Shown one piece after another: positions 1 through 7,609 of a DNA stretch of 35,674 bases. Within the stretch, counting starts at the first letter, position 1, and each line of letters starts with the position of its first letter. The stretch is from Chitinophagaceae bacterium (GTDB lineage: Bacteria > Bacteroidota > Bacteroidia > Chitinophagales > Chitinophagaceae): contig JACFNA010000009.1 in NCBI GenBank assembly GCA_019455085.1, positions 1-35,674 of the forward strand, written 5' to 3'. The position numbers and the translations under genes are program-made. The notes under the pieces were generated by a model that made no database searches, had not been told where the DNA came from, and was given only the letters and a program-made list of their open reading frames with translations.

Positions 1-426
1 TTTATTTATGTAGGTATCTACTGGAATAATCACCACCATTTGTTTCAGGTAGCGGATAAAGTAAATGGCAAAGTTTTGTGGGCTAATCTGCATCTGCTCT
101 TTTGGCTGTCGCTATTACCATTTGTTACCGGGTGGCTTGGCCGTAATCATATTGCGACTGTCCCGGCTGTTACTTATGGATTTATTCTTTTTATGTGTGC
201 CACGGCCTGGGAAATTCTCTCAAGACAGATGCTTAAATTAGAGGGGCAGGGTTCCAGGCTCGCTCAGGCTTACAGGAACGATAAGAAAAAAATCCTCTCT
301 ATAGTGTTGTATCTGGCGGGTATGGGTTTGTCGTTCGTATATGTACCCGCGGCATTGGCGATGTATTTTATTGTAGCCATGTTGTGGCTGATTCCTGACA
401 GGCGGTTTGAAAGAGATTTTTCTTAA
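1..426 (+). CDS. TMEM175/DUF1211 family membrane protein, 5' truncated by window edge
   Basis: The reading frame is open from base 1, so the gene begins before the window. The apparent TTG start at 40 is not real, because the frame upstream of it encodes a conserved-looking IYWNNHHHLF stretch. The visible 141 residues hold about four hydrophobic segments, a WNNHHHLF motif and a WANLHLLFWLSLLPF helix, which are typical of bacterial TMEM175-like (DUF1211) proteins. That family forms potassium-permeable channels in the membrane. The first transmembrane segment with the RxxxFSD motif would lie outside the window, so channel function is inferred from family resemblance only. The gene converges on the minus-strand gene that ends at 492. 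Confidence 0.75.
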   Translation, partial: FIYVGIYWNNHHHLFQVADKVNGKVLWANLHLLFWLSLLPFVTGWLGRNHIATVPAVTYGFILFMCATAWEILSRQMLKLEGQGSRLAQAYRNDKKKILSIVLYLAGMGLSFVYVPAALAMYFIVAMLWLIPDRRFERDFS

Positions 427-435
427 TCTGAATTG

Positions 436-480
436 CCCGGAGCAAATAACCTTCGTTGTGCAGGAAGGATTAGTGCCGGG
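436..480. terminator. Possible shared hairpin between convergent genes
   Basis: An outer CCCGG (436-440) pairs with CCGGG (476-480), and an inner CCTTC (450-454) pairs with GAAGG (464-468). The element lies between two convergent stop codons, so it could end transcription from both sides. There is no T tract after either arm, so the call is weak. Confidence 0.25.
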
Positions 481-491
481 TTGATTGTACA

Positions 492-1070
492 TTAATGAAA
501 CTTCTCTCCGCGTTCCATCATTTCCAAAATCTTTGTCATTCTTTTTTCTCTTGTTTCGGGCTTCCCCGCAGTTTGTAGTCTGAAGGCTATGGCATACTTA
601 TTTGTCTTGTTAAGAGTGTTGAAGAATGCAGTAGCTTTCTTTGACTGCTTTAACTTTTTTAGAAAGTCGGATGGGATTTCTATGTTCCTGGGAGAGTCGT
701 AGGCCTTCTCCCAACGGCCATCAGACCGTGCTTTATTAATTTCATTTAAGCCCGAAGGCTGCATTTGCCCTTCCTTTATCAGGCGCTCTGCAATTGCGCA
801 ATTGCGTTTAGACCAAAGACTGGCCTTTCTGCGCGGGGTGTATTTGTTTAAGAAATATTGTGTGTCAAAAGCTTTTCTTTGCCCATCAATCCAGCCATAA
901 CACAAGGCCACCTCAAGCGCTTCTTCTGGTGAAATGGAGGGTATCTCACTTCCTTTCCTGGCAAATTGTATCCATACGCCGCCGGTAAGTGTGCAATTCT
1001 TTTGTAACCATTTTTCAAATCCTTTGCGGTTTTCGAAAGTAATGACCTTTGCTTCTGTTTTTTCGTTCAT
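492..1070 (-). CDS. YdeI/OmpD-associated (OmdA) family protein
   Basis: This is a 192-residue protein of the YdeI/OmdA family (PF13376-type C-terminal region), sometimes annotated as a bacteriocin-protection protein. Seen features are an N-terminal EKWLQKN..GGVWIQFARK segment, the family-typical ALCYGWIDGQRKAFD motif, a TPRRKASLWSKRN segment, and a C-terminal helical region with a basic end (KRMTKILEMMERG). The exact biochemical role is unknown. The frame can be extended to an ATG at 1088, but that ATG lies inside a remnant of the neighbouring alkD-like gene. I therefore prefer the ATG at 1070, where homology to the family begins soon after. Upstream sequence is the pseudogene at 1081-1381, so its original promoter may have been replaced. 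Confidence 0.8.
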   Translation of the reverse strand: MNEKTEAKVITFENRKGFEKWLQKNCTLTGGVWIQFARKGSEIPSISPEEALEVALCYGWIDGQRKAFDTQYFLNKYTPRRKASLWSKRNCAIAERLIKEGQMQPSGLNEINKARSDGRWEKAYDSPRNIEIPSDFLKKLKQSKKATAFFNTLNKTNKYAIAFRLQTAGKPETREKRMTKILEMMERGEKFH

Positions 1071-1080
1071 CTTTTTAAAT

Positions 1081-1381
1081 TTTTCCATTCAGATATGCTT
1101 TTCTTTTTCCTTTTTATACTGAGCTACTAATGTGAGCAAAACACACATTCTGAACCCATGTTCCGGCGCTTGCAGCAGAAGGGTTACTTCTTCTAAAAGA
1201 AGTTGTAGATAACGCTTTGTATCCTTTCGTTGTTCAGGCATCGTTACCCTGCGAATACATCCCCTTCACCGTATTGCCCTTTACCGGTTTTAAAAAACCA
1301 TGCACTGTTCTTTGCCTTTTCGGAATTACCCGAATTTCTAAGATCTGTCTGCGAAGGTCAGCATGCTATTCTGTGAAATTG
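1081..1381 (-). pseudogene. Decayed, internally deleted copy of the alkD-like DNA glycosylase gene
   Basis: On the minus strand this stretch aligns with the intact gene at 2373-3095. The 5' half of the gene (residues about 9-90) is recognisable over roughly 1109-1381, with many substitutions. A one-base deletion near 1253 (GGGTAACG where the intact gene has GGAGTAACG) shifts the frame, and the start codon is lost. The middle and most of the 3' part are missing. The sequence then jumps directly to the last codons and flank: 1081-1108 is identical over 28 bases to 2379-2406. The junction lies in a run of C/T bases (CTTTTTCCTTTTT) that resembles short C/T runs in both ends of the intact gene, which suggests slippage-type deletion. 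It is not translatable as an enzyme. Confidence 0.85.
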
Positions 1382-1414
1382 TTAGTAGCACTAAGAGATA
1401 GCAGTTCCTGCAAC

Positions 1415-1777
1415 TTATATCCCCAACACCACGTCAGGCGTGATATTTAGTTTCTTGCTGATGGTTCTTGCAACCTTTAATGTGGGTTCACTTTTTCCGG
1501 TGAGATATTCGCTTACCCGCGATGGTGAAACGCCGATAAGTTCAGATACGGCAGATTGTGTCAGGTTCATCTCATACATTCTCAATTTGATCACATCTGC
1601 TAAAGATGGTGTAGCAATAGGATAATGAGTGTCTTCATAATCTGCCACTAAATCTGAAAGCAACATTAGTTCAATGTAGTCTTTATTTGTTGCAGGCGTA
1701 TTGTCATCCACAACCTGTAGGAGTTCATCAACCCGTAGCATTATAGCTTTATATTCCCTTTCGTTTTTTATCATCAT
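1415..1777 (-). CDS. higA: HigA-type antitoxin with helix-turn-helix domain
   Basis: This is a 120-residue protein. Residues about 1-55 are acidic and helical and would contact the toxin. Residues about 60-118 form an XRE/Cro-type helix-turn-helix, seen in LRMYEMNLTQSAVSELIG followed by SRVSEYLTGKSEPTL. The expected role is to neutralise the HigB-like toxin encoded just upstream and to repress the shared promoter. Toxin-first order is normal for higBA. The antitoxin ATG at 1777 directly abuts the toxin stop codon (TGA then ATG ATG), so the two are translationally coupled. A second ATG one codon later is also possible. Confidence 0.85.
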   Translation of the reverse strand: MMIKNEREYKAIMLRVDELLQVVDDNTPATNKDYIELMLLSDLVADYEDTHYPIATPSLADVIKLRMYEMNLTQSAVSELIGVSPSRVSEYLTGKSEPTLKVARTISKKLNITPDVVLGI

Positions 1778-2074
1778 TCAGATATTTTGAATGTCCTTGA
1801 TTTTATCATATTCAGCATGCGTCCCGACAAACAGTATATAAACCTGTTTTGCAACGAACAGCACAATGGCAACTAATCTGTAATTATTCCCTTTAATGTT
1901 AAACACAAATCTTTTGTTGCCTACGCTATCCGCACTATTAAACGTATTTCTCAAATCATTAAAGTTGTTCCAATCAGCACAGGTCACTTTTCGGTACCAA
2001 TCTTCAAGAGCTGTTTGGGCATCCGGATGTGCTGAATAAAAAACGACTAAAGTCTTTTTTGAGATAACCCTCAA
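1778..2074 (-). CDS. higB: HigB-type mRNA interferase toxin (TTG start)
   Basis: This is a 98-residue protein resembling the HigB_toxin family (PF09907), ribosome-associated RNases of type II toxin-antitoxin systems. Diagnostic stretches are the N-terminal RVISKKTLVVF, the central WNNFNDLRNTFNSAD, KRFVFNIKGNNYRLVA, and the C-terminal FVGTHAEYDKI. Homologues usually begin M-R-x-I-S/A-K, which fixes the start at TTG 2074. The only other candidate codon before an in-frame stop is ATT, and the nearby ATG at 2084 is in another frame. Translation from TTG without an evident ribosome site suggests low toxin output. The downstream antitoxin gene is immediately adjacent. Confidence 0.85.
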   Translation of the reverse strand: MRVISKKTLVVFYSAHPDAQTALEDWYRKVTCADWNNFNDLRNTFNSADSVGNKRFVFNIKGNNYRLVAIVLFVAKQVYILFVGTHAEYDKIKDIQNI

Positions 2075-2102
2075 TTGAATTCATTTTTTCGAAGATATGA
2101 CG

Positions 2103-2118
2103 TGTATTCTAAAATACA
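2103..2118. promoter_or_regulatory. Candidate HigA operator (inverted repeat) in the higBA promoter
   Basis: TGTATT (2103-2108) and AATACA (2113-2118) are perfect inverted arms around a CTAA spacer, 29 bases upstream of the toxin start. On the minus strand a near-consensus -7 box (TAATGTTTTG, 2126-2117) overlaps it, so a bound repressor would cover the transcription start. That HigA binds here is inference from position and symmetry. Confidence 0.4.
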
Positions 2119-2372
2119 AAACATTATTTTGAAAAACAAAATTCCAGAACAATATTATCGTTTACTAGATCAGTTGATCCATCTGACAAATCATCGTTTG
2201 ATTTTTTCCAACCTTTTTTAATTATAACACTGGATTGGCCTGATATCCTGCACAACTCATTTGCACTTACTGAAGTAAGCTATCCTTTGTATTTACTCCT
2301 GGAATTCATCTTCTAATAGCGCAAATCAATACCCGCTTTCAGCATAGAAATTGCCCGCCATGATTTACCCAA
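2119..2372. other. AT-rich intergenic stretch between higB and the alkD-like gene
   Basis: Together with the operator this is a 298-base gap between 2074 and 2373. It is visibly AT-rich from about 2100 to 2230 and has no convincing ORF, RNA fold or mobile-element end. The last bases before 2379 do not match the flank of the pseudogene, so the duplicated segment ends at the alkD-like stop codon. Confidence 0.5.
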
Positions 2373-3095
2373 TCATACTTTTCCATTCAGATATGCTTTT
2401 CTTTTTGTTTCGGGAAAATGTTCAATTGCATATCGTAACATAGTGCGGGGCATGTGTTTGTAATGCGCCTTCAGGAAGGCTTCTTCTTCCTGTATGGAGC
2501 AGCGCTTCCCTATTTCCCGAAGCATCCACCCTGCTGCTTTGTGTATGAGGTCATGTTCGTCTTTCAGTAGTATTTTGGCAATATCCAGCGCTTCTTCTGT
2601 ACTTCCCTTTTTGATGTAGCAAAATGTGGCTAACATGGCAATCCTTCTCTCCCAGAGACTTTCTGAATTCGCCAGGGCTTTTAGTGTTTTCATCTTTTCT
2701 TTTCTGCCTTGCAGCCAGTCTCCCACAATATATTCTGCACTGGTGTCCACCAGATCCCAATTGTTTATCCATCGGGTGCTTTGCAGATACAAACTATAAA
2801 TCTTTTCTCTTTCTCTTTCTGTTCCTTTTTTATACTGAGCCACTAATATGAGCAGAGCACACATTCTGAACTCATGTTCCGGCGCTTGCAACAGAAGGGT
2901 TACTTCTTCTAAAGGAAGGTGTAGATAACGCTTTGCAACCTTTCGTTGTTCAGGCATCGTTACTCCTACAAATACATCCCCTTCGCCGTATTGCCCTTTA
3001 CCGGTTTTGAAAAACCATGCACTGTTCTTTGCTTTTTTAGGATTGGCCAAACTTCTTAAGTCTGTCTGCAATTGTCTGTAAGATAATTGTGGCAT
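2373..3095 (-). CDS. alkD: AlkD-like DNA alkylation repair protein (HEAT-like glycosylase)
   Basis: This 240-residue protein matches the DNA alkylation repair family (PF08713), which folds as a solenoid of HEAT-like helices and removes N3- and N7-alkylated purines without base flipping. Residues equivalent to the known AlkD DNA-contact and catalytic set are visible: W113 and D117 in NNWDLVD, R151 in WERRIAMLAT, and W190 in KAAGWMLREIG. The C-terminal segment PRTMLRYAIEHFPE is also typical. The length is normal and the gene appears intact. A decayed second copy lies at 1081-1381, with the higBA pair between the two. A -7 box lies 23 bases upstream of the ATG. Confidence 0.88.
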   Translation of the reverse strand: MPQLSYRQLQTDLRSLANPKKAKNSAWFFKTGKGQYGEGDVFVGVTMPEQRKVAKRYLHLPLEEVTLLLQAPEHEFRMCALLILVAQYKKGTEREREKIYSLYLQSTRWINNWDLVDTSAEYIVGDWLQGRKEKMKTLKALANSESLWERRIAMLATFCYIKKGSTEEALDIAKILLKDEHDLIHKAAGWMLREIGKRCSIQEEEAFLKAHYKHMPRTMLRYAIEHFPETKRKAYLNGKV

Positions 3096-3118
3096 GAAAT
3101 CACAGGTGATTTGAAGAT

Positions 3119-3126
3119 CAAAAATA
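3119..3126 (-). promoter_or_regulatory. -7 promoter box for the alkD-like gene
   Basis: On the minus strand the sequence reads TATTTTTG, an exact match to the Bacteroidota -7 consensus TA-N2-TTTG. It would give a leader of about 18 bases. No clear -33 TTTG is seen. Confidence 0.45.
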
Positions 3127-3372
3127 TATTACAATGTGTACTCACTGATTCAGGCAGCACTAATTTCTGATAAATGAATCCATCCCAAAAAGGGATTGTG
3201 AAATTAAAAGTTCCGGACATATCTGGCACACAGAGTAGCCGCGATGGAGTTCGTAGTGCAATGAAGCACATTATTCTTAGATAAATTTATTGAACTGTAC
3301 ATTCATTTGGTTTAACCTGATAAGTATTCGGCATAGTGGGGTTAAAGCTTTCTTTCCCCTGTAAGAAAATGG
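3127..3372. other. Non-coding gap between the alkD-like gene and the GIN lipoprotein gene
   Basis: No supported gene lies here. On the plus strand a short frame ending in TAA near 3285 reads KLKVPDISGTQSS; it is too short and lacks a start signal. The gap presumably holds the 3' end of the lipoprotein transcript and the upstream region of the alkD-like gene. Confidence 0.4.
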
Positions 3373-4047
3373 TTACTCTTTAATCACGCTACCGCTACCG
3401 GTTATTTTTGTGGAGATGTCGGCAGGGTTCCCCTTATAATATACATTTCCGCTCCCCTCTATCTTTACGTTTAACCGGGTGGTTACACCCACCCGTACGT
3501 CACCGCTGCCGCGGATAGTAATTTCTGCATTGTCGGCAACGAATTGAGGTCCTGTAAAGCTGCCACTCCCCGTAACATTAATTTTCAGGTTTTGTGTAGT
3601 CCCTTCCGAGAGACTGATGTTTCCTGACCCCATTATGGATGCAGAAAAATCATGTGAGGTAAAATTACCGGTTACAGAAATACTGCCGTCTCCCTCTGTG
3701 GAAACACCGGTGAGCCGTGGCAGAGTGATAAACGCCTCTGAGTTATCATTTCTCACGTTGGTATTGGATTTATAACCAATGTGAAGGGTGCTATCCTTTA
3801 ATTTGGTTTCGAGATAAGGTAACAGGTTTGAAAAAGCGCTGATGCGCAATTGGTAGCCGGTTCCTTGAGTAACAGTCGCGTCAGTAGAGCCGCTTACCGC
3901 CACCTGGTTAAATCCGCTTAATGGCCTGGTTTCTGTTTCGACAGGGCCGCTTCCCGATATTTTTGTCTTGGTGCAGGAGCTGATAAACAGGAGGCATACA
4001 CTACAAATTATGATTGAGATATTTCGGTGGAGGAGTGGAAGATTCAT
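3373..4047 (-). CDS. Lipoprotein with GIN domain (DUF2807)
   Basis: This is a 224-residue lipoprotein. The signal peptide ends in a lipobox (LFISSC, Cys near residue 25), so it is probably anchored in the outer membrane or periplasm. The rest matches the putative auto-transporter adhesin head GIN domain (DUF2807): an opening SGSGPVETETRPLSGFNQVAVSG motif split over two strands, then repeated short beta-strand units each ending in GSG or similar (MGSGNISL, TGSGSFTG, RGSGDVRV, EGSGNVYY, TGSGSV). This is typical of a right-handed beta-solenoid. The function is not known; adhesion or envelope stress roles have been suggested for the family. It stands alone, divergent from yggS. Confidence 0.85.
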   Translation of the reverse strand: MNLPLLHRNISIIICSVCLLFISSCTKTKISGSGPVETETRPLSGFNQVAVSGSTDATVTQGTGYQLRISAFSNLLPYLETKLKDSTLHIGYKSNTNVRNDNSEAFITLPRLTGVSTEGDGSISVTGNFTSHDFSASIMGSGNISLSEGTTQNLKINVTGSGSFTGPQFVADNAEITIRGSGDVRVGVTTRLNVKIEGSGNVYYKGNPADISTKITGSGSVIKE

Positions 4048-4356
4048 AACTTTCTTGGTTGTTGCTGTATAAAATGACTACAAAACTTTGCCTTTTTGTT
4101 CTTTTTTTTAATCTGTTCGTAAAATTCAATAAATAACGTAGGATTATAAATACGTCACAAAAGAATTCACATTTTTTTCTAATATGGGATGTAGAGAAAC
4201 AAAGTGTGCAGGGAATGATTGGGAGTTTTCTCTTTGGTTATTTATCCTCACTAAGGGATAGAATATAGCGATAAGGCAACCACAACTGAATTTTATTATA
4301 GTTGCCGGGAAGTGGTATAGATTTGGAGGCAATAAACCCTGTATAAAGAAAAGAAT
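4048..4356. other. Divergent intergenic region between GIN lipoprotein and yggS
   Basis: This 309-base gap holds the upstream regions of two divergent genes. It is AT-rich, with no supported gene. On the plus strand there is an exact -7 box at 4318-4325. On the minus strand the best candidate for the lipoprotein gene is AAGTTTTG near 4093-4100, one base off consensus. Confidence 0.45.
4318..4325 (+). promoter_or_regulatory. -7 promoter box for yggS
   Basis: TAGATTTG matches the TA-N2-TTTG consensus and lies 31 bases before the ATG at 4357, giving a leader of about 25 bases. A TTG at 4302-4304 is too close to serve as a typical -33 element. Confidence 0.45.
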
Positions 4357-5118
4357 ATGACTGATATGAATTTAGTCCCCGGGCAGGTAATTAGCACCAT
4401 TAAAGAAAATCTGGCTCATGTCAGAGAGCGTATCCGGCTTGCCTGTCGCGCGAATGCGCGTGACGAAAGTTCGGTGAGGCTGTTGTTGGCCACAAAAACT
4501 GTCCCGGCAGAGCGAATCAGGGTGGCTGTTGCCGCCGGCGAAACATTGATAGGTGAAAATAAAGTGCAGGAGCTGAAGCAAAAAATGCCTTTGCTCGAAG
4601 GTCTTCCTGTAGAAGGGCATTTTATCGGGCATCTGCAGACCAACAAGATTAAAGATGTACTGAAATATGCGCATTGTATTCAGACTATCGACAGACTCGA
4701 TCTTGCAGAGAAGTTAGACAAGAGGCTGCAATTTGAAGGCAGGTCCATAGAGGCGATGATTCAGGTAAATACTTCCTTTGAGGAAAGTAAATTCGGGGTG
4801 CACCCTGACGATGCTTACGACCTTATAAGGGCAGTTGGGAAATTGGATACTTTGAAAATAAAAGGATTGATGACGATAGGGCTATTTGCTGCGGAAGCCG
4901 AAAAGGTGCGGCCTTCTTTTGCCCTCTTGAGATCTATACGCGATGAAGCGTTGAGTGAGGGAATACTGCCACCTGAAGCTACCGAACTTTCAATGGGAAT
5001 GAGCGGCGATCTGGAAACTGCAATTGCGGAAGGCGCTACCATTGTGAGAGTAGGTACAGCCGTCTTTGGAAAAAGAATTTATCCTGACAGTTACTACTGG
5101 AACGAAAGGCAGGGTTAG
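4357..5118 (+). CDS. yggS: YggS family pyridoxal 5'-phosphate-binding protein
   Basis: This 253-residue protein belongs to the YggS/PROSC (PLPBP) family, single-domain PLP-binding proteins that buffer vitamin B6 and affect amino and keto acid balance in the cytoplasm. The PLP lysine is K47 in LLATKTVP. Other family motifs are GENKVQEL, HFIGHLQTNK, IQVNTSFEESKFG, LKIKGLMTIG, LSMGMSGDLETAIAEGATIVRVGTAVFG (split: SMGMSGD, then VRVGTAVFG). Length is slightly above the common 220-235 because of a longer N-terminus; an ATG at codon 4 is an alternative start. It stands alone, converging on the hexosaminidase gene. Confidence 0.92.
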   Translation: MTDMNLVPGQVISTIKENLAHVRERIRLACRANARDESSVRLLLATKTVPAERIRVAVAAGETLIGENKVQELKQKMPLLEGLPVEGHFIGHLQTNKIKDVLKYAHCIQTIDRLDLAEKLDKRLQFEGRSIEAMIQVNTSFEESKFGVHPDDAYDLIRAVGKLDTLKIKGLMTIGLFAAEAEKVRPSFALLRSIRDEALSEGILPPEATELSMGMSGDLETAIAEGATIVRVGTAVFGKRIYPDSYYWNERQG

Positions 5119-5178
5119 CGTGTCCTGCGCCAACCCAAAATTTCAGTTCCTGGCGTGCTATACCTGTCCAGTCCTAAT

Positions 5179-7479
5179 TTAGTACACCATTATTTCATCG
5201 GCAAATATCCAGCCCGGCTTGCCTTCGCCCGGATGGCCCTTGGGCAGTCCGTCTATTGCTTTTGCTGTTACTCTGATGAATCTGGCTTTTTGAGTGGGGA
5301 ATTCAGCCTTAAAATCCTTGATGGTGGAGGCCATTTCGTAAGGAGATACATCGTTGGGGATAGTCCTGACTTCAGTAAATTGGTTACCGTCTGCTGACAC
5401 TTCAAATTTTACCCATTGGGGCATCATTATCCAGTCACGTGCACTTTGCAGACAGCCTAATGAGATGGAGTGTACATCCTGATTACTACCCAGATCGATG
5501 GTAGCAATCAAATCCTTCCCTGAGAAGCCGTGCCAGTATTTTCCCACGATATCTGTGCCGCGGATTCCGTCTGTAAGGGAGTTAGGGCCATCAGCCATAT
5601 AGTAAGGGCTTACAGGATTTGTGTACCTGACATCTCTGCCTATTGCTTTATGAATTGCAAATGCCTGTACTGCAGGGAGAATACTCATCTTGCGGCCATA
5701 AAGCCCGGTGATAGCCTTCAGTGTCAATGAAGAGTCTATAGATACAGGCCCGGTATATTTAGTACTAAAGATCCCGGGGTCCTTGCCGTCGGTAGTGTAA
5801 AACACTTCTCCATTATAAATCTCAGTCGAGAGCATCACGGAGAGCTTCCCATCTTTAGCTACAGGCTTGATTTCTACTCTGAAATTTCCTTTGCTATAGT
5901 TCAGCCCTTTCTGGTCAAATACTTCAAAATGTTTTTGCAGTTTTTCGTTAAAGCTGTTCCAGTTTCTGTCTTTTTTCGGGCTCCAGACTACTTCGGATAA
6001 TGCAAGCATTCTGGGAAGCACCATATATTCCACATGTGCAGCAGAACTGATAAATTCAGCCCAGAGATTTGCCTGTGCACCAAGGATATGAGTAGCTTCT
6101 TTTTCAGAGAGCACTGCAGGAATCGGGTCGTAGCTGTAAACAAGTTTCAGAGAATTGAATCCACCGATTGCAAGAGGTTCGGTTGCAGGATCACCCTGAT
6201 AGTGGTCAAAGTATAGAGGAGTGCCGGGAGTCATCACTACATCGTGTCCCATCTTTGCGGCAGCAATGCCGCCCTGCTCGCCACGCCAGCTCATTACCGT
6301 AGCCCCGGGGGCAAGTCCGCCTTCCAGAATTTCGTCCCACCCTATCATCCTGCGTTTTTTTGAGGATACGAATCTTTCCATTCGTTTCATGAAGTAGCTC
6401 TGTAGCTCCTCTTCATTCTTCAGGCCTTCTTCCTTCATCCTTTTCTGGCATTTCGGACAGTTTTTCCACGAGGTTTTGTCCACCTCATCGCCCCCCAGAT
6501 GAATGAATTTGGATGGGAAGAGGCCGATAACTTCTGTGAGCACATTTTGTAAGAATGTAAATACACTGTCGTTTCCCGGGCAATAGTTGGATGAAATGTT
6601 TTTATAATTCCCTCCCGTCATGGGTAATTGGCGTTGCTGCTCACAGCTCAGAAAGGGGTACGAGGCTATAGCGGCAGCGCTGTGTCCGGGCATCTCTATT
6701 TCAGGAACAATAGTGATATTCCTCTCGGAAGCATATCTAACGATATCCCTTACCTGTTCCTGGGTATAGTAGCCTCCGTAGGTTGCTTTTTCGCCTTCCT
6801 TTGCCTGAGGGCGTGTGCCCCATGTAAGGTAATTCTCATCTACGCGCCATGCCCCGGTCTTCGTGAGGTTAGGATATTTCCTGATCTCAATTCGCCATCC
6901 CTGATCGTCAGTGAGATGCCAGTGAAAAGTGTTGAACTTGTATGCTGCCAGAAAGTCTATGTACTTCTTCACAAACTCAGGCCCGAAGAAGTGGCGGCTT
7001 ACGTCCAGATGCATTCCCCGCCATTGAAACCTTGGGTAATCCTTTACTGTCATGCAGGGCACTTCCAGGGTAGCGTTGGTGCGGATAGCGGGCAACAATT
7101 GAAACAAAGTCTGCATCCCATACACAATCCCCTTTTTCGAGTTGGCAGTAATAGTAATGTTTGACGGGGTGATATGGAGCAGGTACCCTTCTTCTCCGAT
7201 TTCAGCAGTTTGCTGCAATTTGAGCCGGATCGTTTTTGAGGCTGCATGGTTCAGGCGCAGCGTAGCTCCCGAAATATTCTTTATCTGGCCGGCCAGATAA
7301 TGCGCAGCAGTAGCCAGTTCTGTCTGTGCGGTGTTGAATGTAATTGTGGTGTTTTTATCAATCGTAAAACTTCCCTGCTGGAGATTCAGGCTGACAGGTT
7401 GCGGAATGATATTTATCTTCTGAGCGGTAACAAAAAGAGGAGCTAATGCTATCAGGAGGATGAGAAGTTTTCTGTTCAT
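5179..7479 (-). CDS. GH20 beta-N-acetylhexosaminidase with C-terminal carbohydrate-binding region
   Basis: This is a 766-residue secreted enzyme that removes terminal N-acetylglucosamine or N-acetylgalactosamine from chitin fragments or glycans. The start at 7479 gives a clean signal peptide (MNRKLLILLIALAPLFVTAQ). Domains in order: GH20b N-terminal domain (about 22-150), GH20 TIM barrel (about 155-500) with RGMHLDVSRHFF, HWHLTDDQGWR and the catalytic pair D331-E332 in HLGGDEVDKTSW, a chitobiase/CHB_HEX_C-like region (about 540-620, GEVFYTTDGKDP), and an F5/8 type C-like discoidin domain (about 630-766). The frame continues upstream to 7530, but those residues precede the signal peptide. Activity is well supported; the substrate is unknown. 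A TAATTTGC box at 7518-7525 may be its promoter. Confidence 0.93.
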   Translation of the reverse strand: MNRKLLILLIALAPLFVTAQKINIIPQPVSLNLQQGSFTIDKNTTITFNTAQTELATAAHYLAGQIKNISGATLRLNHAASKTIRLKLQQTAEIGEEGYLLHITPSNITITANSKKGIVYGMQTLFQLLPAIRTNATLEVPCMTVKDYPRFQWRGMHLDVSRHFFGPEFVKKYIDFLAAYKFNTFHWHLTDDQGWRIEIRKYPNLTKTGAWRVDENYLTWGTRPQAKEGEKATYGGYYTQEQVRDIVRYASERNITIVPEIEMPGHSAAAIASYPFLSCEQQRQLPMTGGNYKNISSNYCPGNDSVFTFLQNVLTEVIGLFPSKFIHLGGDEVDKTSWKNCPKCQKRMKEEGLKNEEELQSYFMKRMERFVSSKKRRMIGWDEILEGGLAPGATVMSWRGEQGGIAAAKMGHDVVMTPGTPLYFDHYQGDPATEPLAIGGFNSLKLVYSYDPIPAVLSEKEATHILGAQANLWAEFISSAAHVEYMVLPRMLALSEVVWSPKKDRNWNSFNEKLQKHFEVFDQKGLNYSKGNFRVEIKPVAKDGKLSVMLSTEIYNGEVFYTTDGKDPGIFSTKYTGPVSIDSSLTLKAITGLYGRKMSILPAVQAFAIHKAIGRDVRYTNPVSPYYMADGPNSLTDGIRGTDIVGKYWHGFSGKDLIATIDLGSNQDVHSISLGCLQSARDWIMMPQWVKFEVSADGNQFTEVRTIPNDVSPYEMASTIKDFKAEFPTQKARFIRVTAKAIDGLPKGHPGEGKPGWIFADEIMVY

Positions 7480-7517
7480 GGGATGATAATTAATGAGAAT
7501 TGTTGAAGTTGTGACCT

Positions 7518-7525
7518 GCAAATTA
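7518..7525 (-). promoter_or_regulatory. Candidate -7 box for the hexosaminidase gene
   Basis: On the minus strand TAATTTGC resembles the -7 consensus with one T fewer. It would yield a leader of about 30 bases. Confidence 0.3.
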
Positions 7526-7609
7526 CGCAATTTGGCTTCTATCAGTTCGGATACATATTAGAAGGGGAAAAACGATGACTAACAATTATGGTGACACGTA
7601 AATAAATAA

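Noticed and set aside
1217-1450. Plus-strand open frame of 77 codons
   Set aside because: It lies antisense to the alkD remnant and the end of higA, has no family resemblance and uses the frame left by the decayed gene.
3165-3287. Plus-strand frame reading KLKVPDISGTQSS, vaguely like a heavy-metal-associated domain start
   Set aside because: It has no start signal, lacks the CxxC metal motif and stops after about 40 codons; probably chance.
5119-5178. Possible hairpin (CGCCA/TGGCG) between yggS and the hexosaminidase gene
   Set aside because: The loop is long and no T tract follows on either strand.
6628-7164. 178-codon open frame opposite the hexosaminidase gene
   Set aside because: It is antisense to the conserved GH20 barrel and its composition is that expected of a complementary frame.
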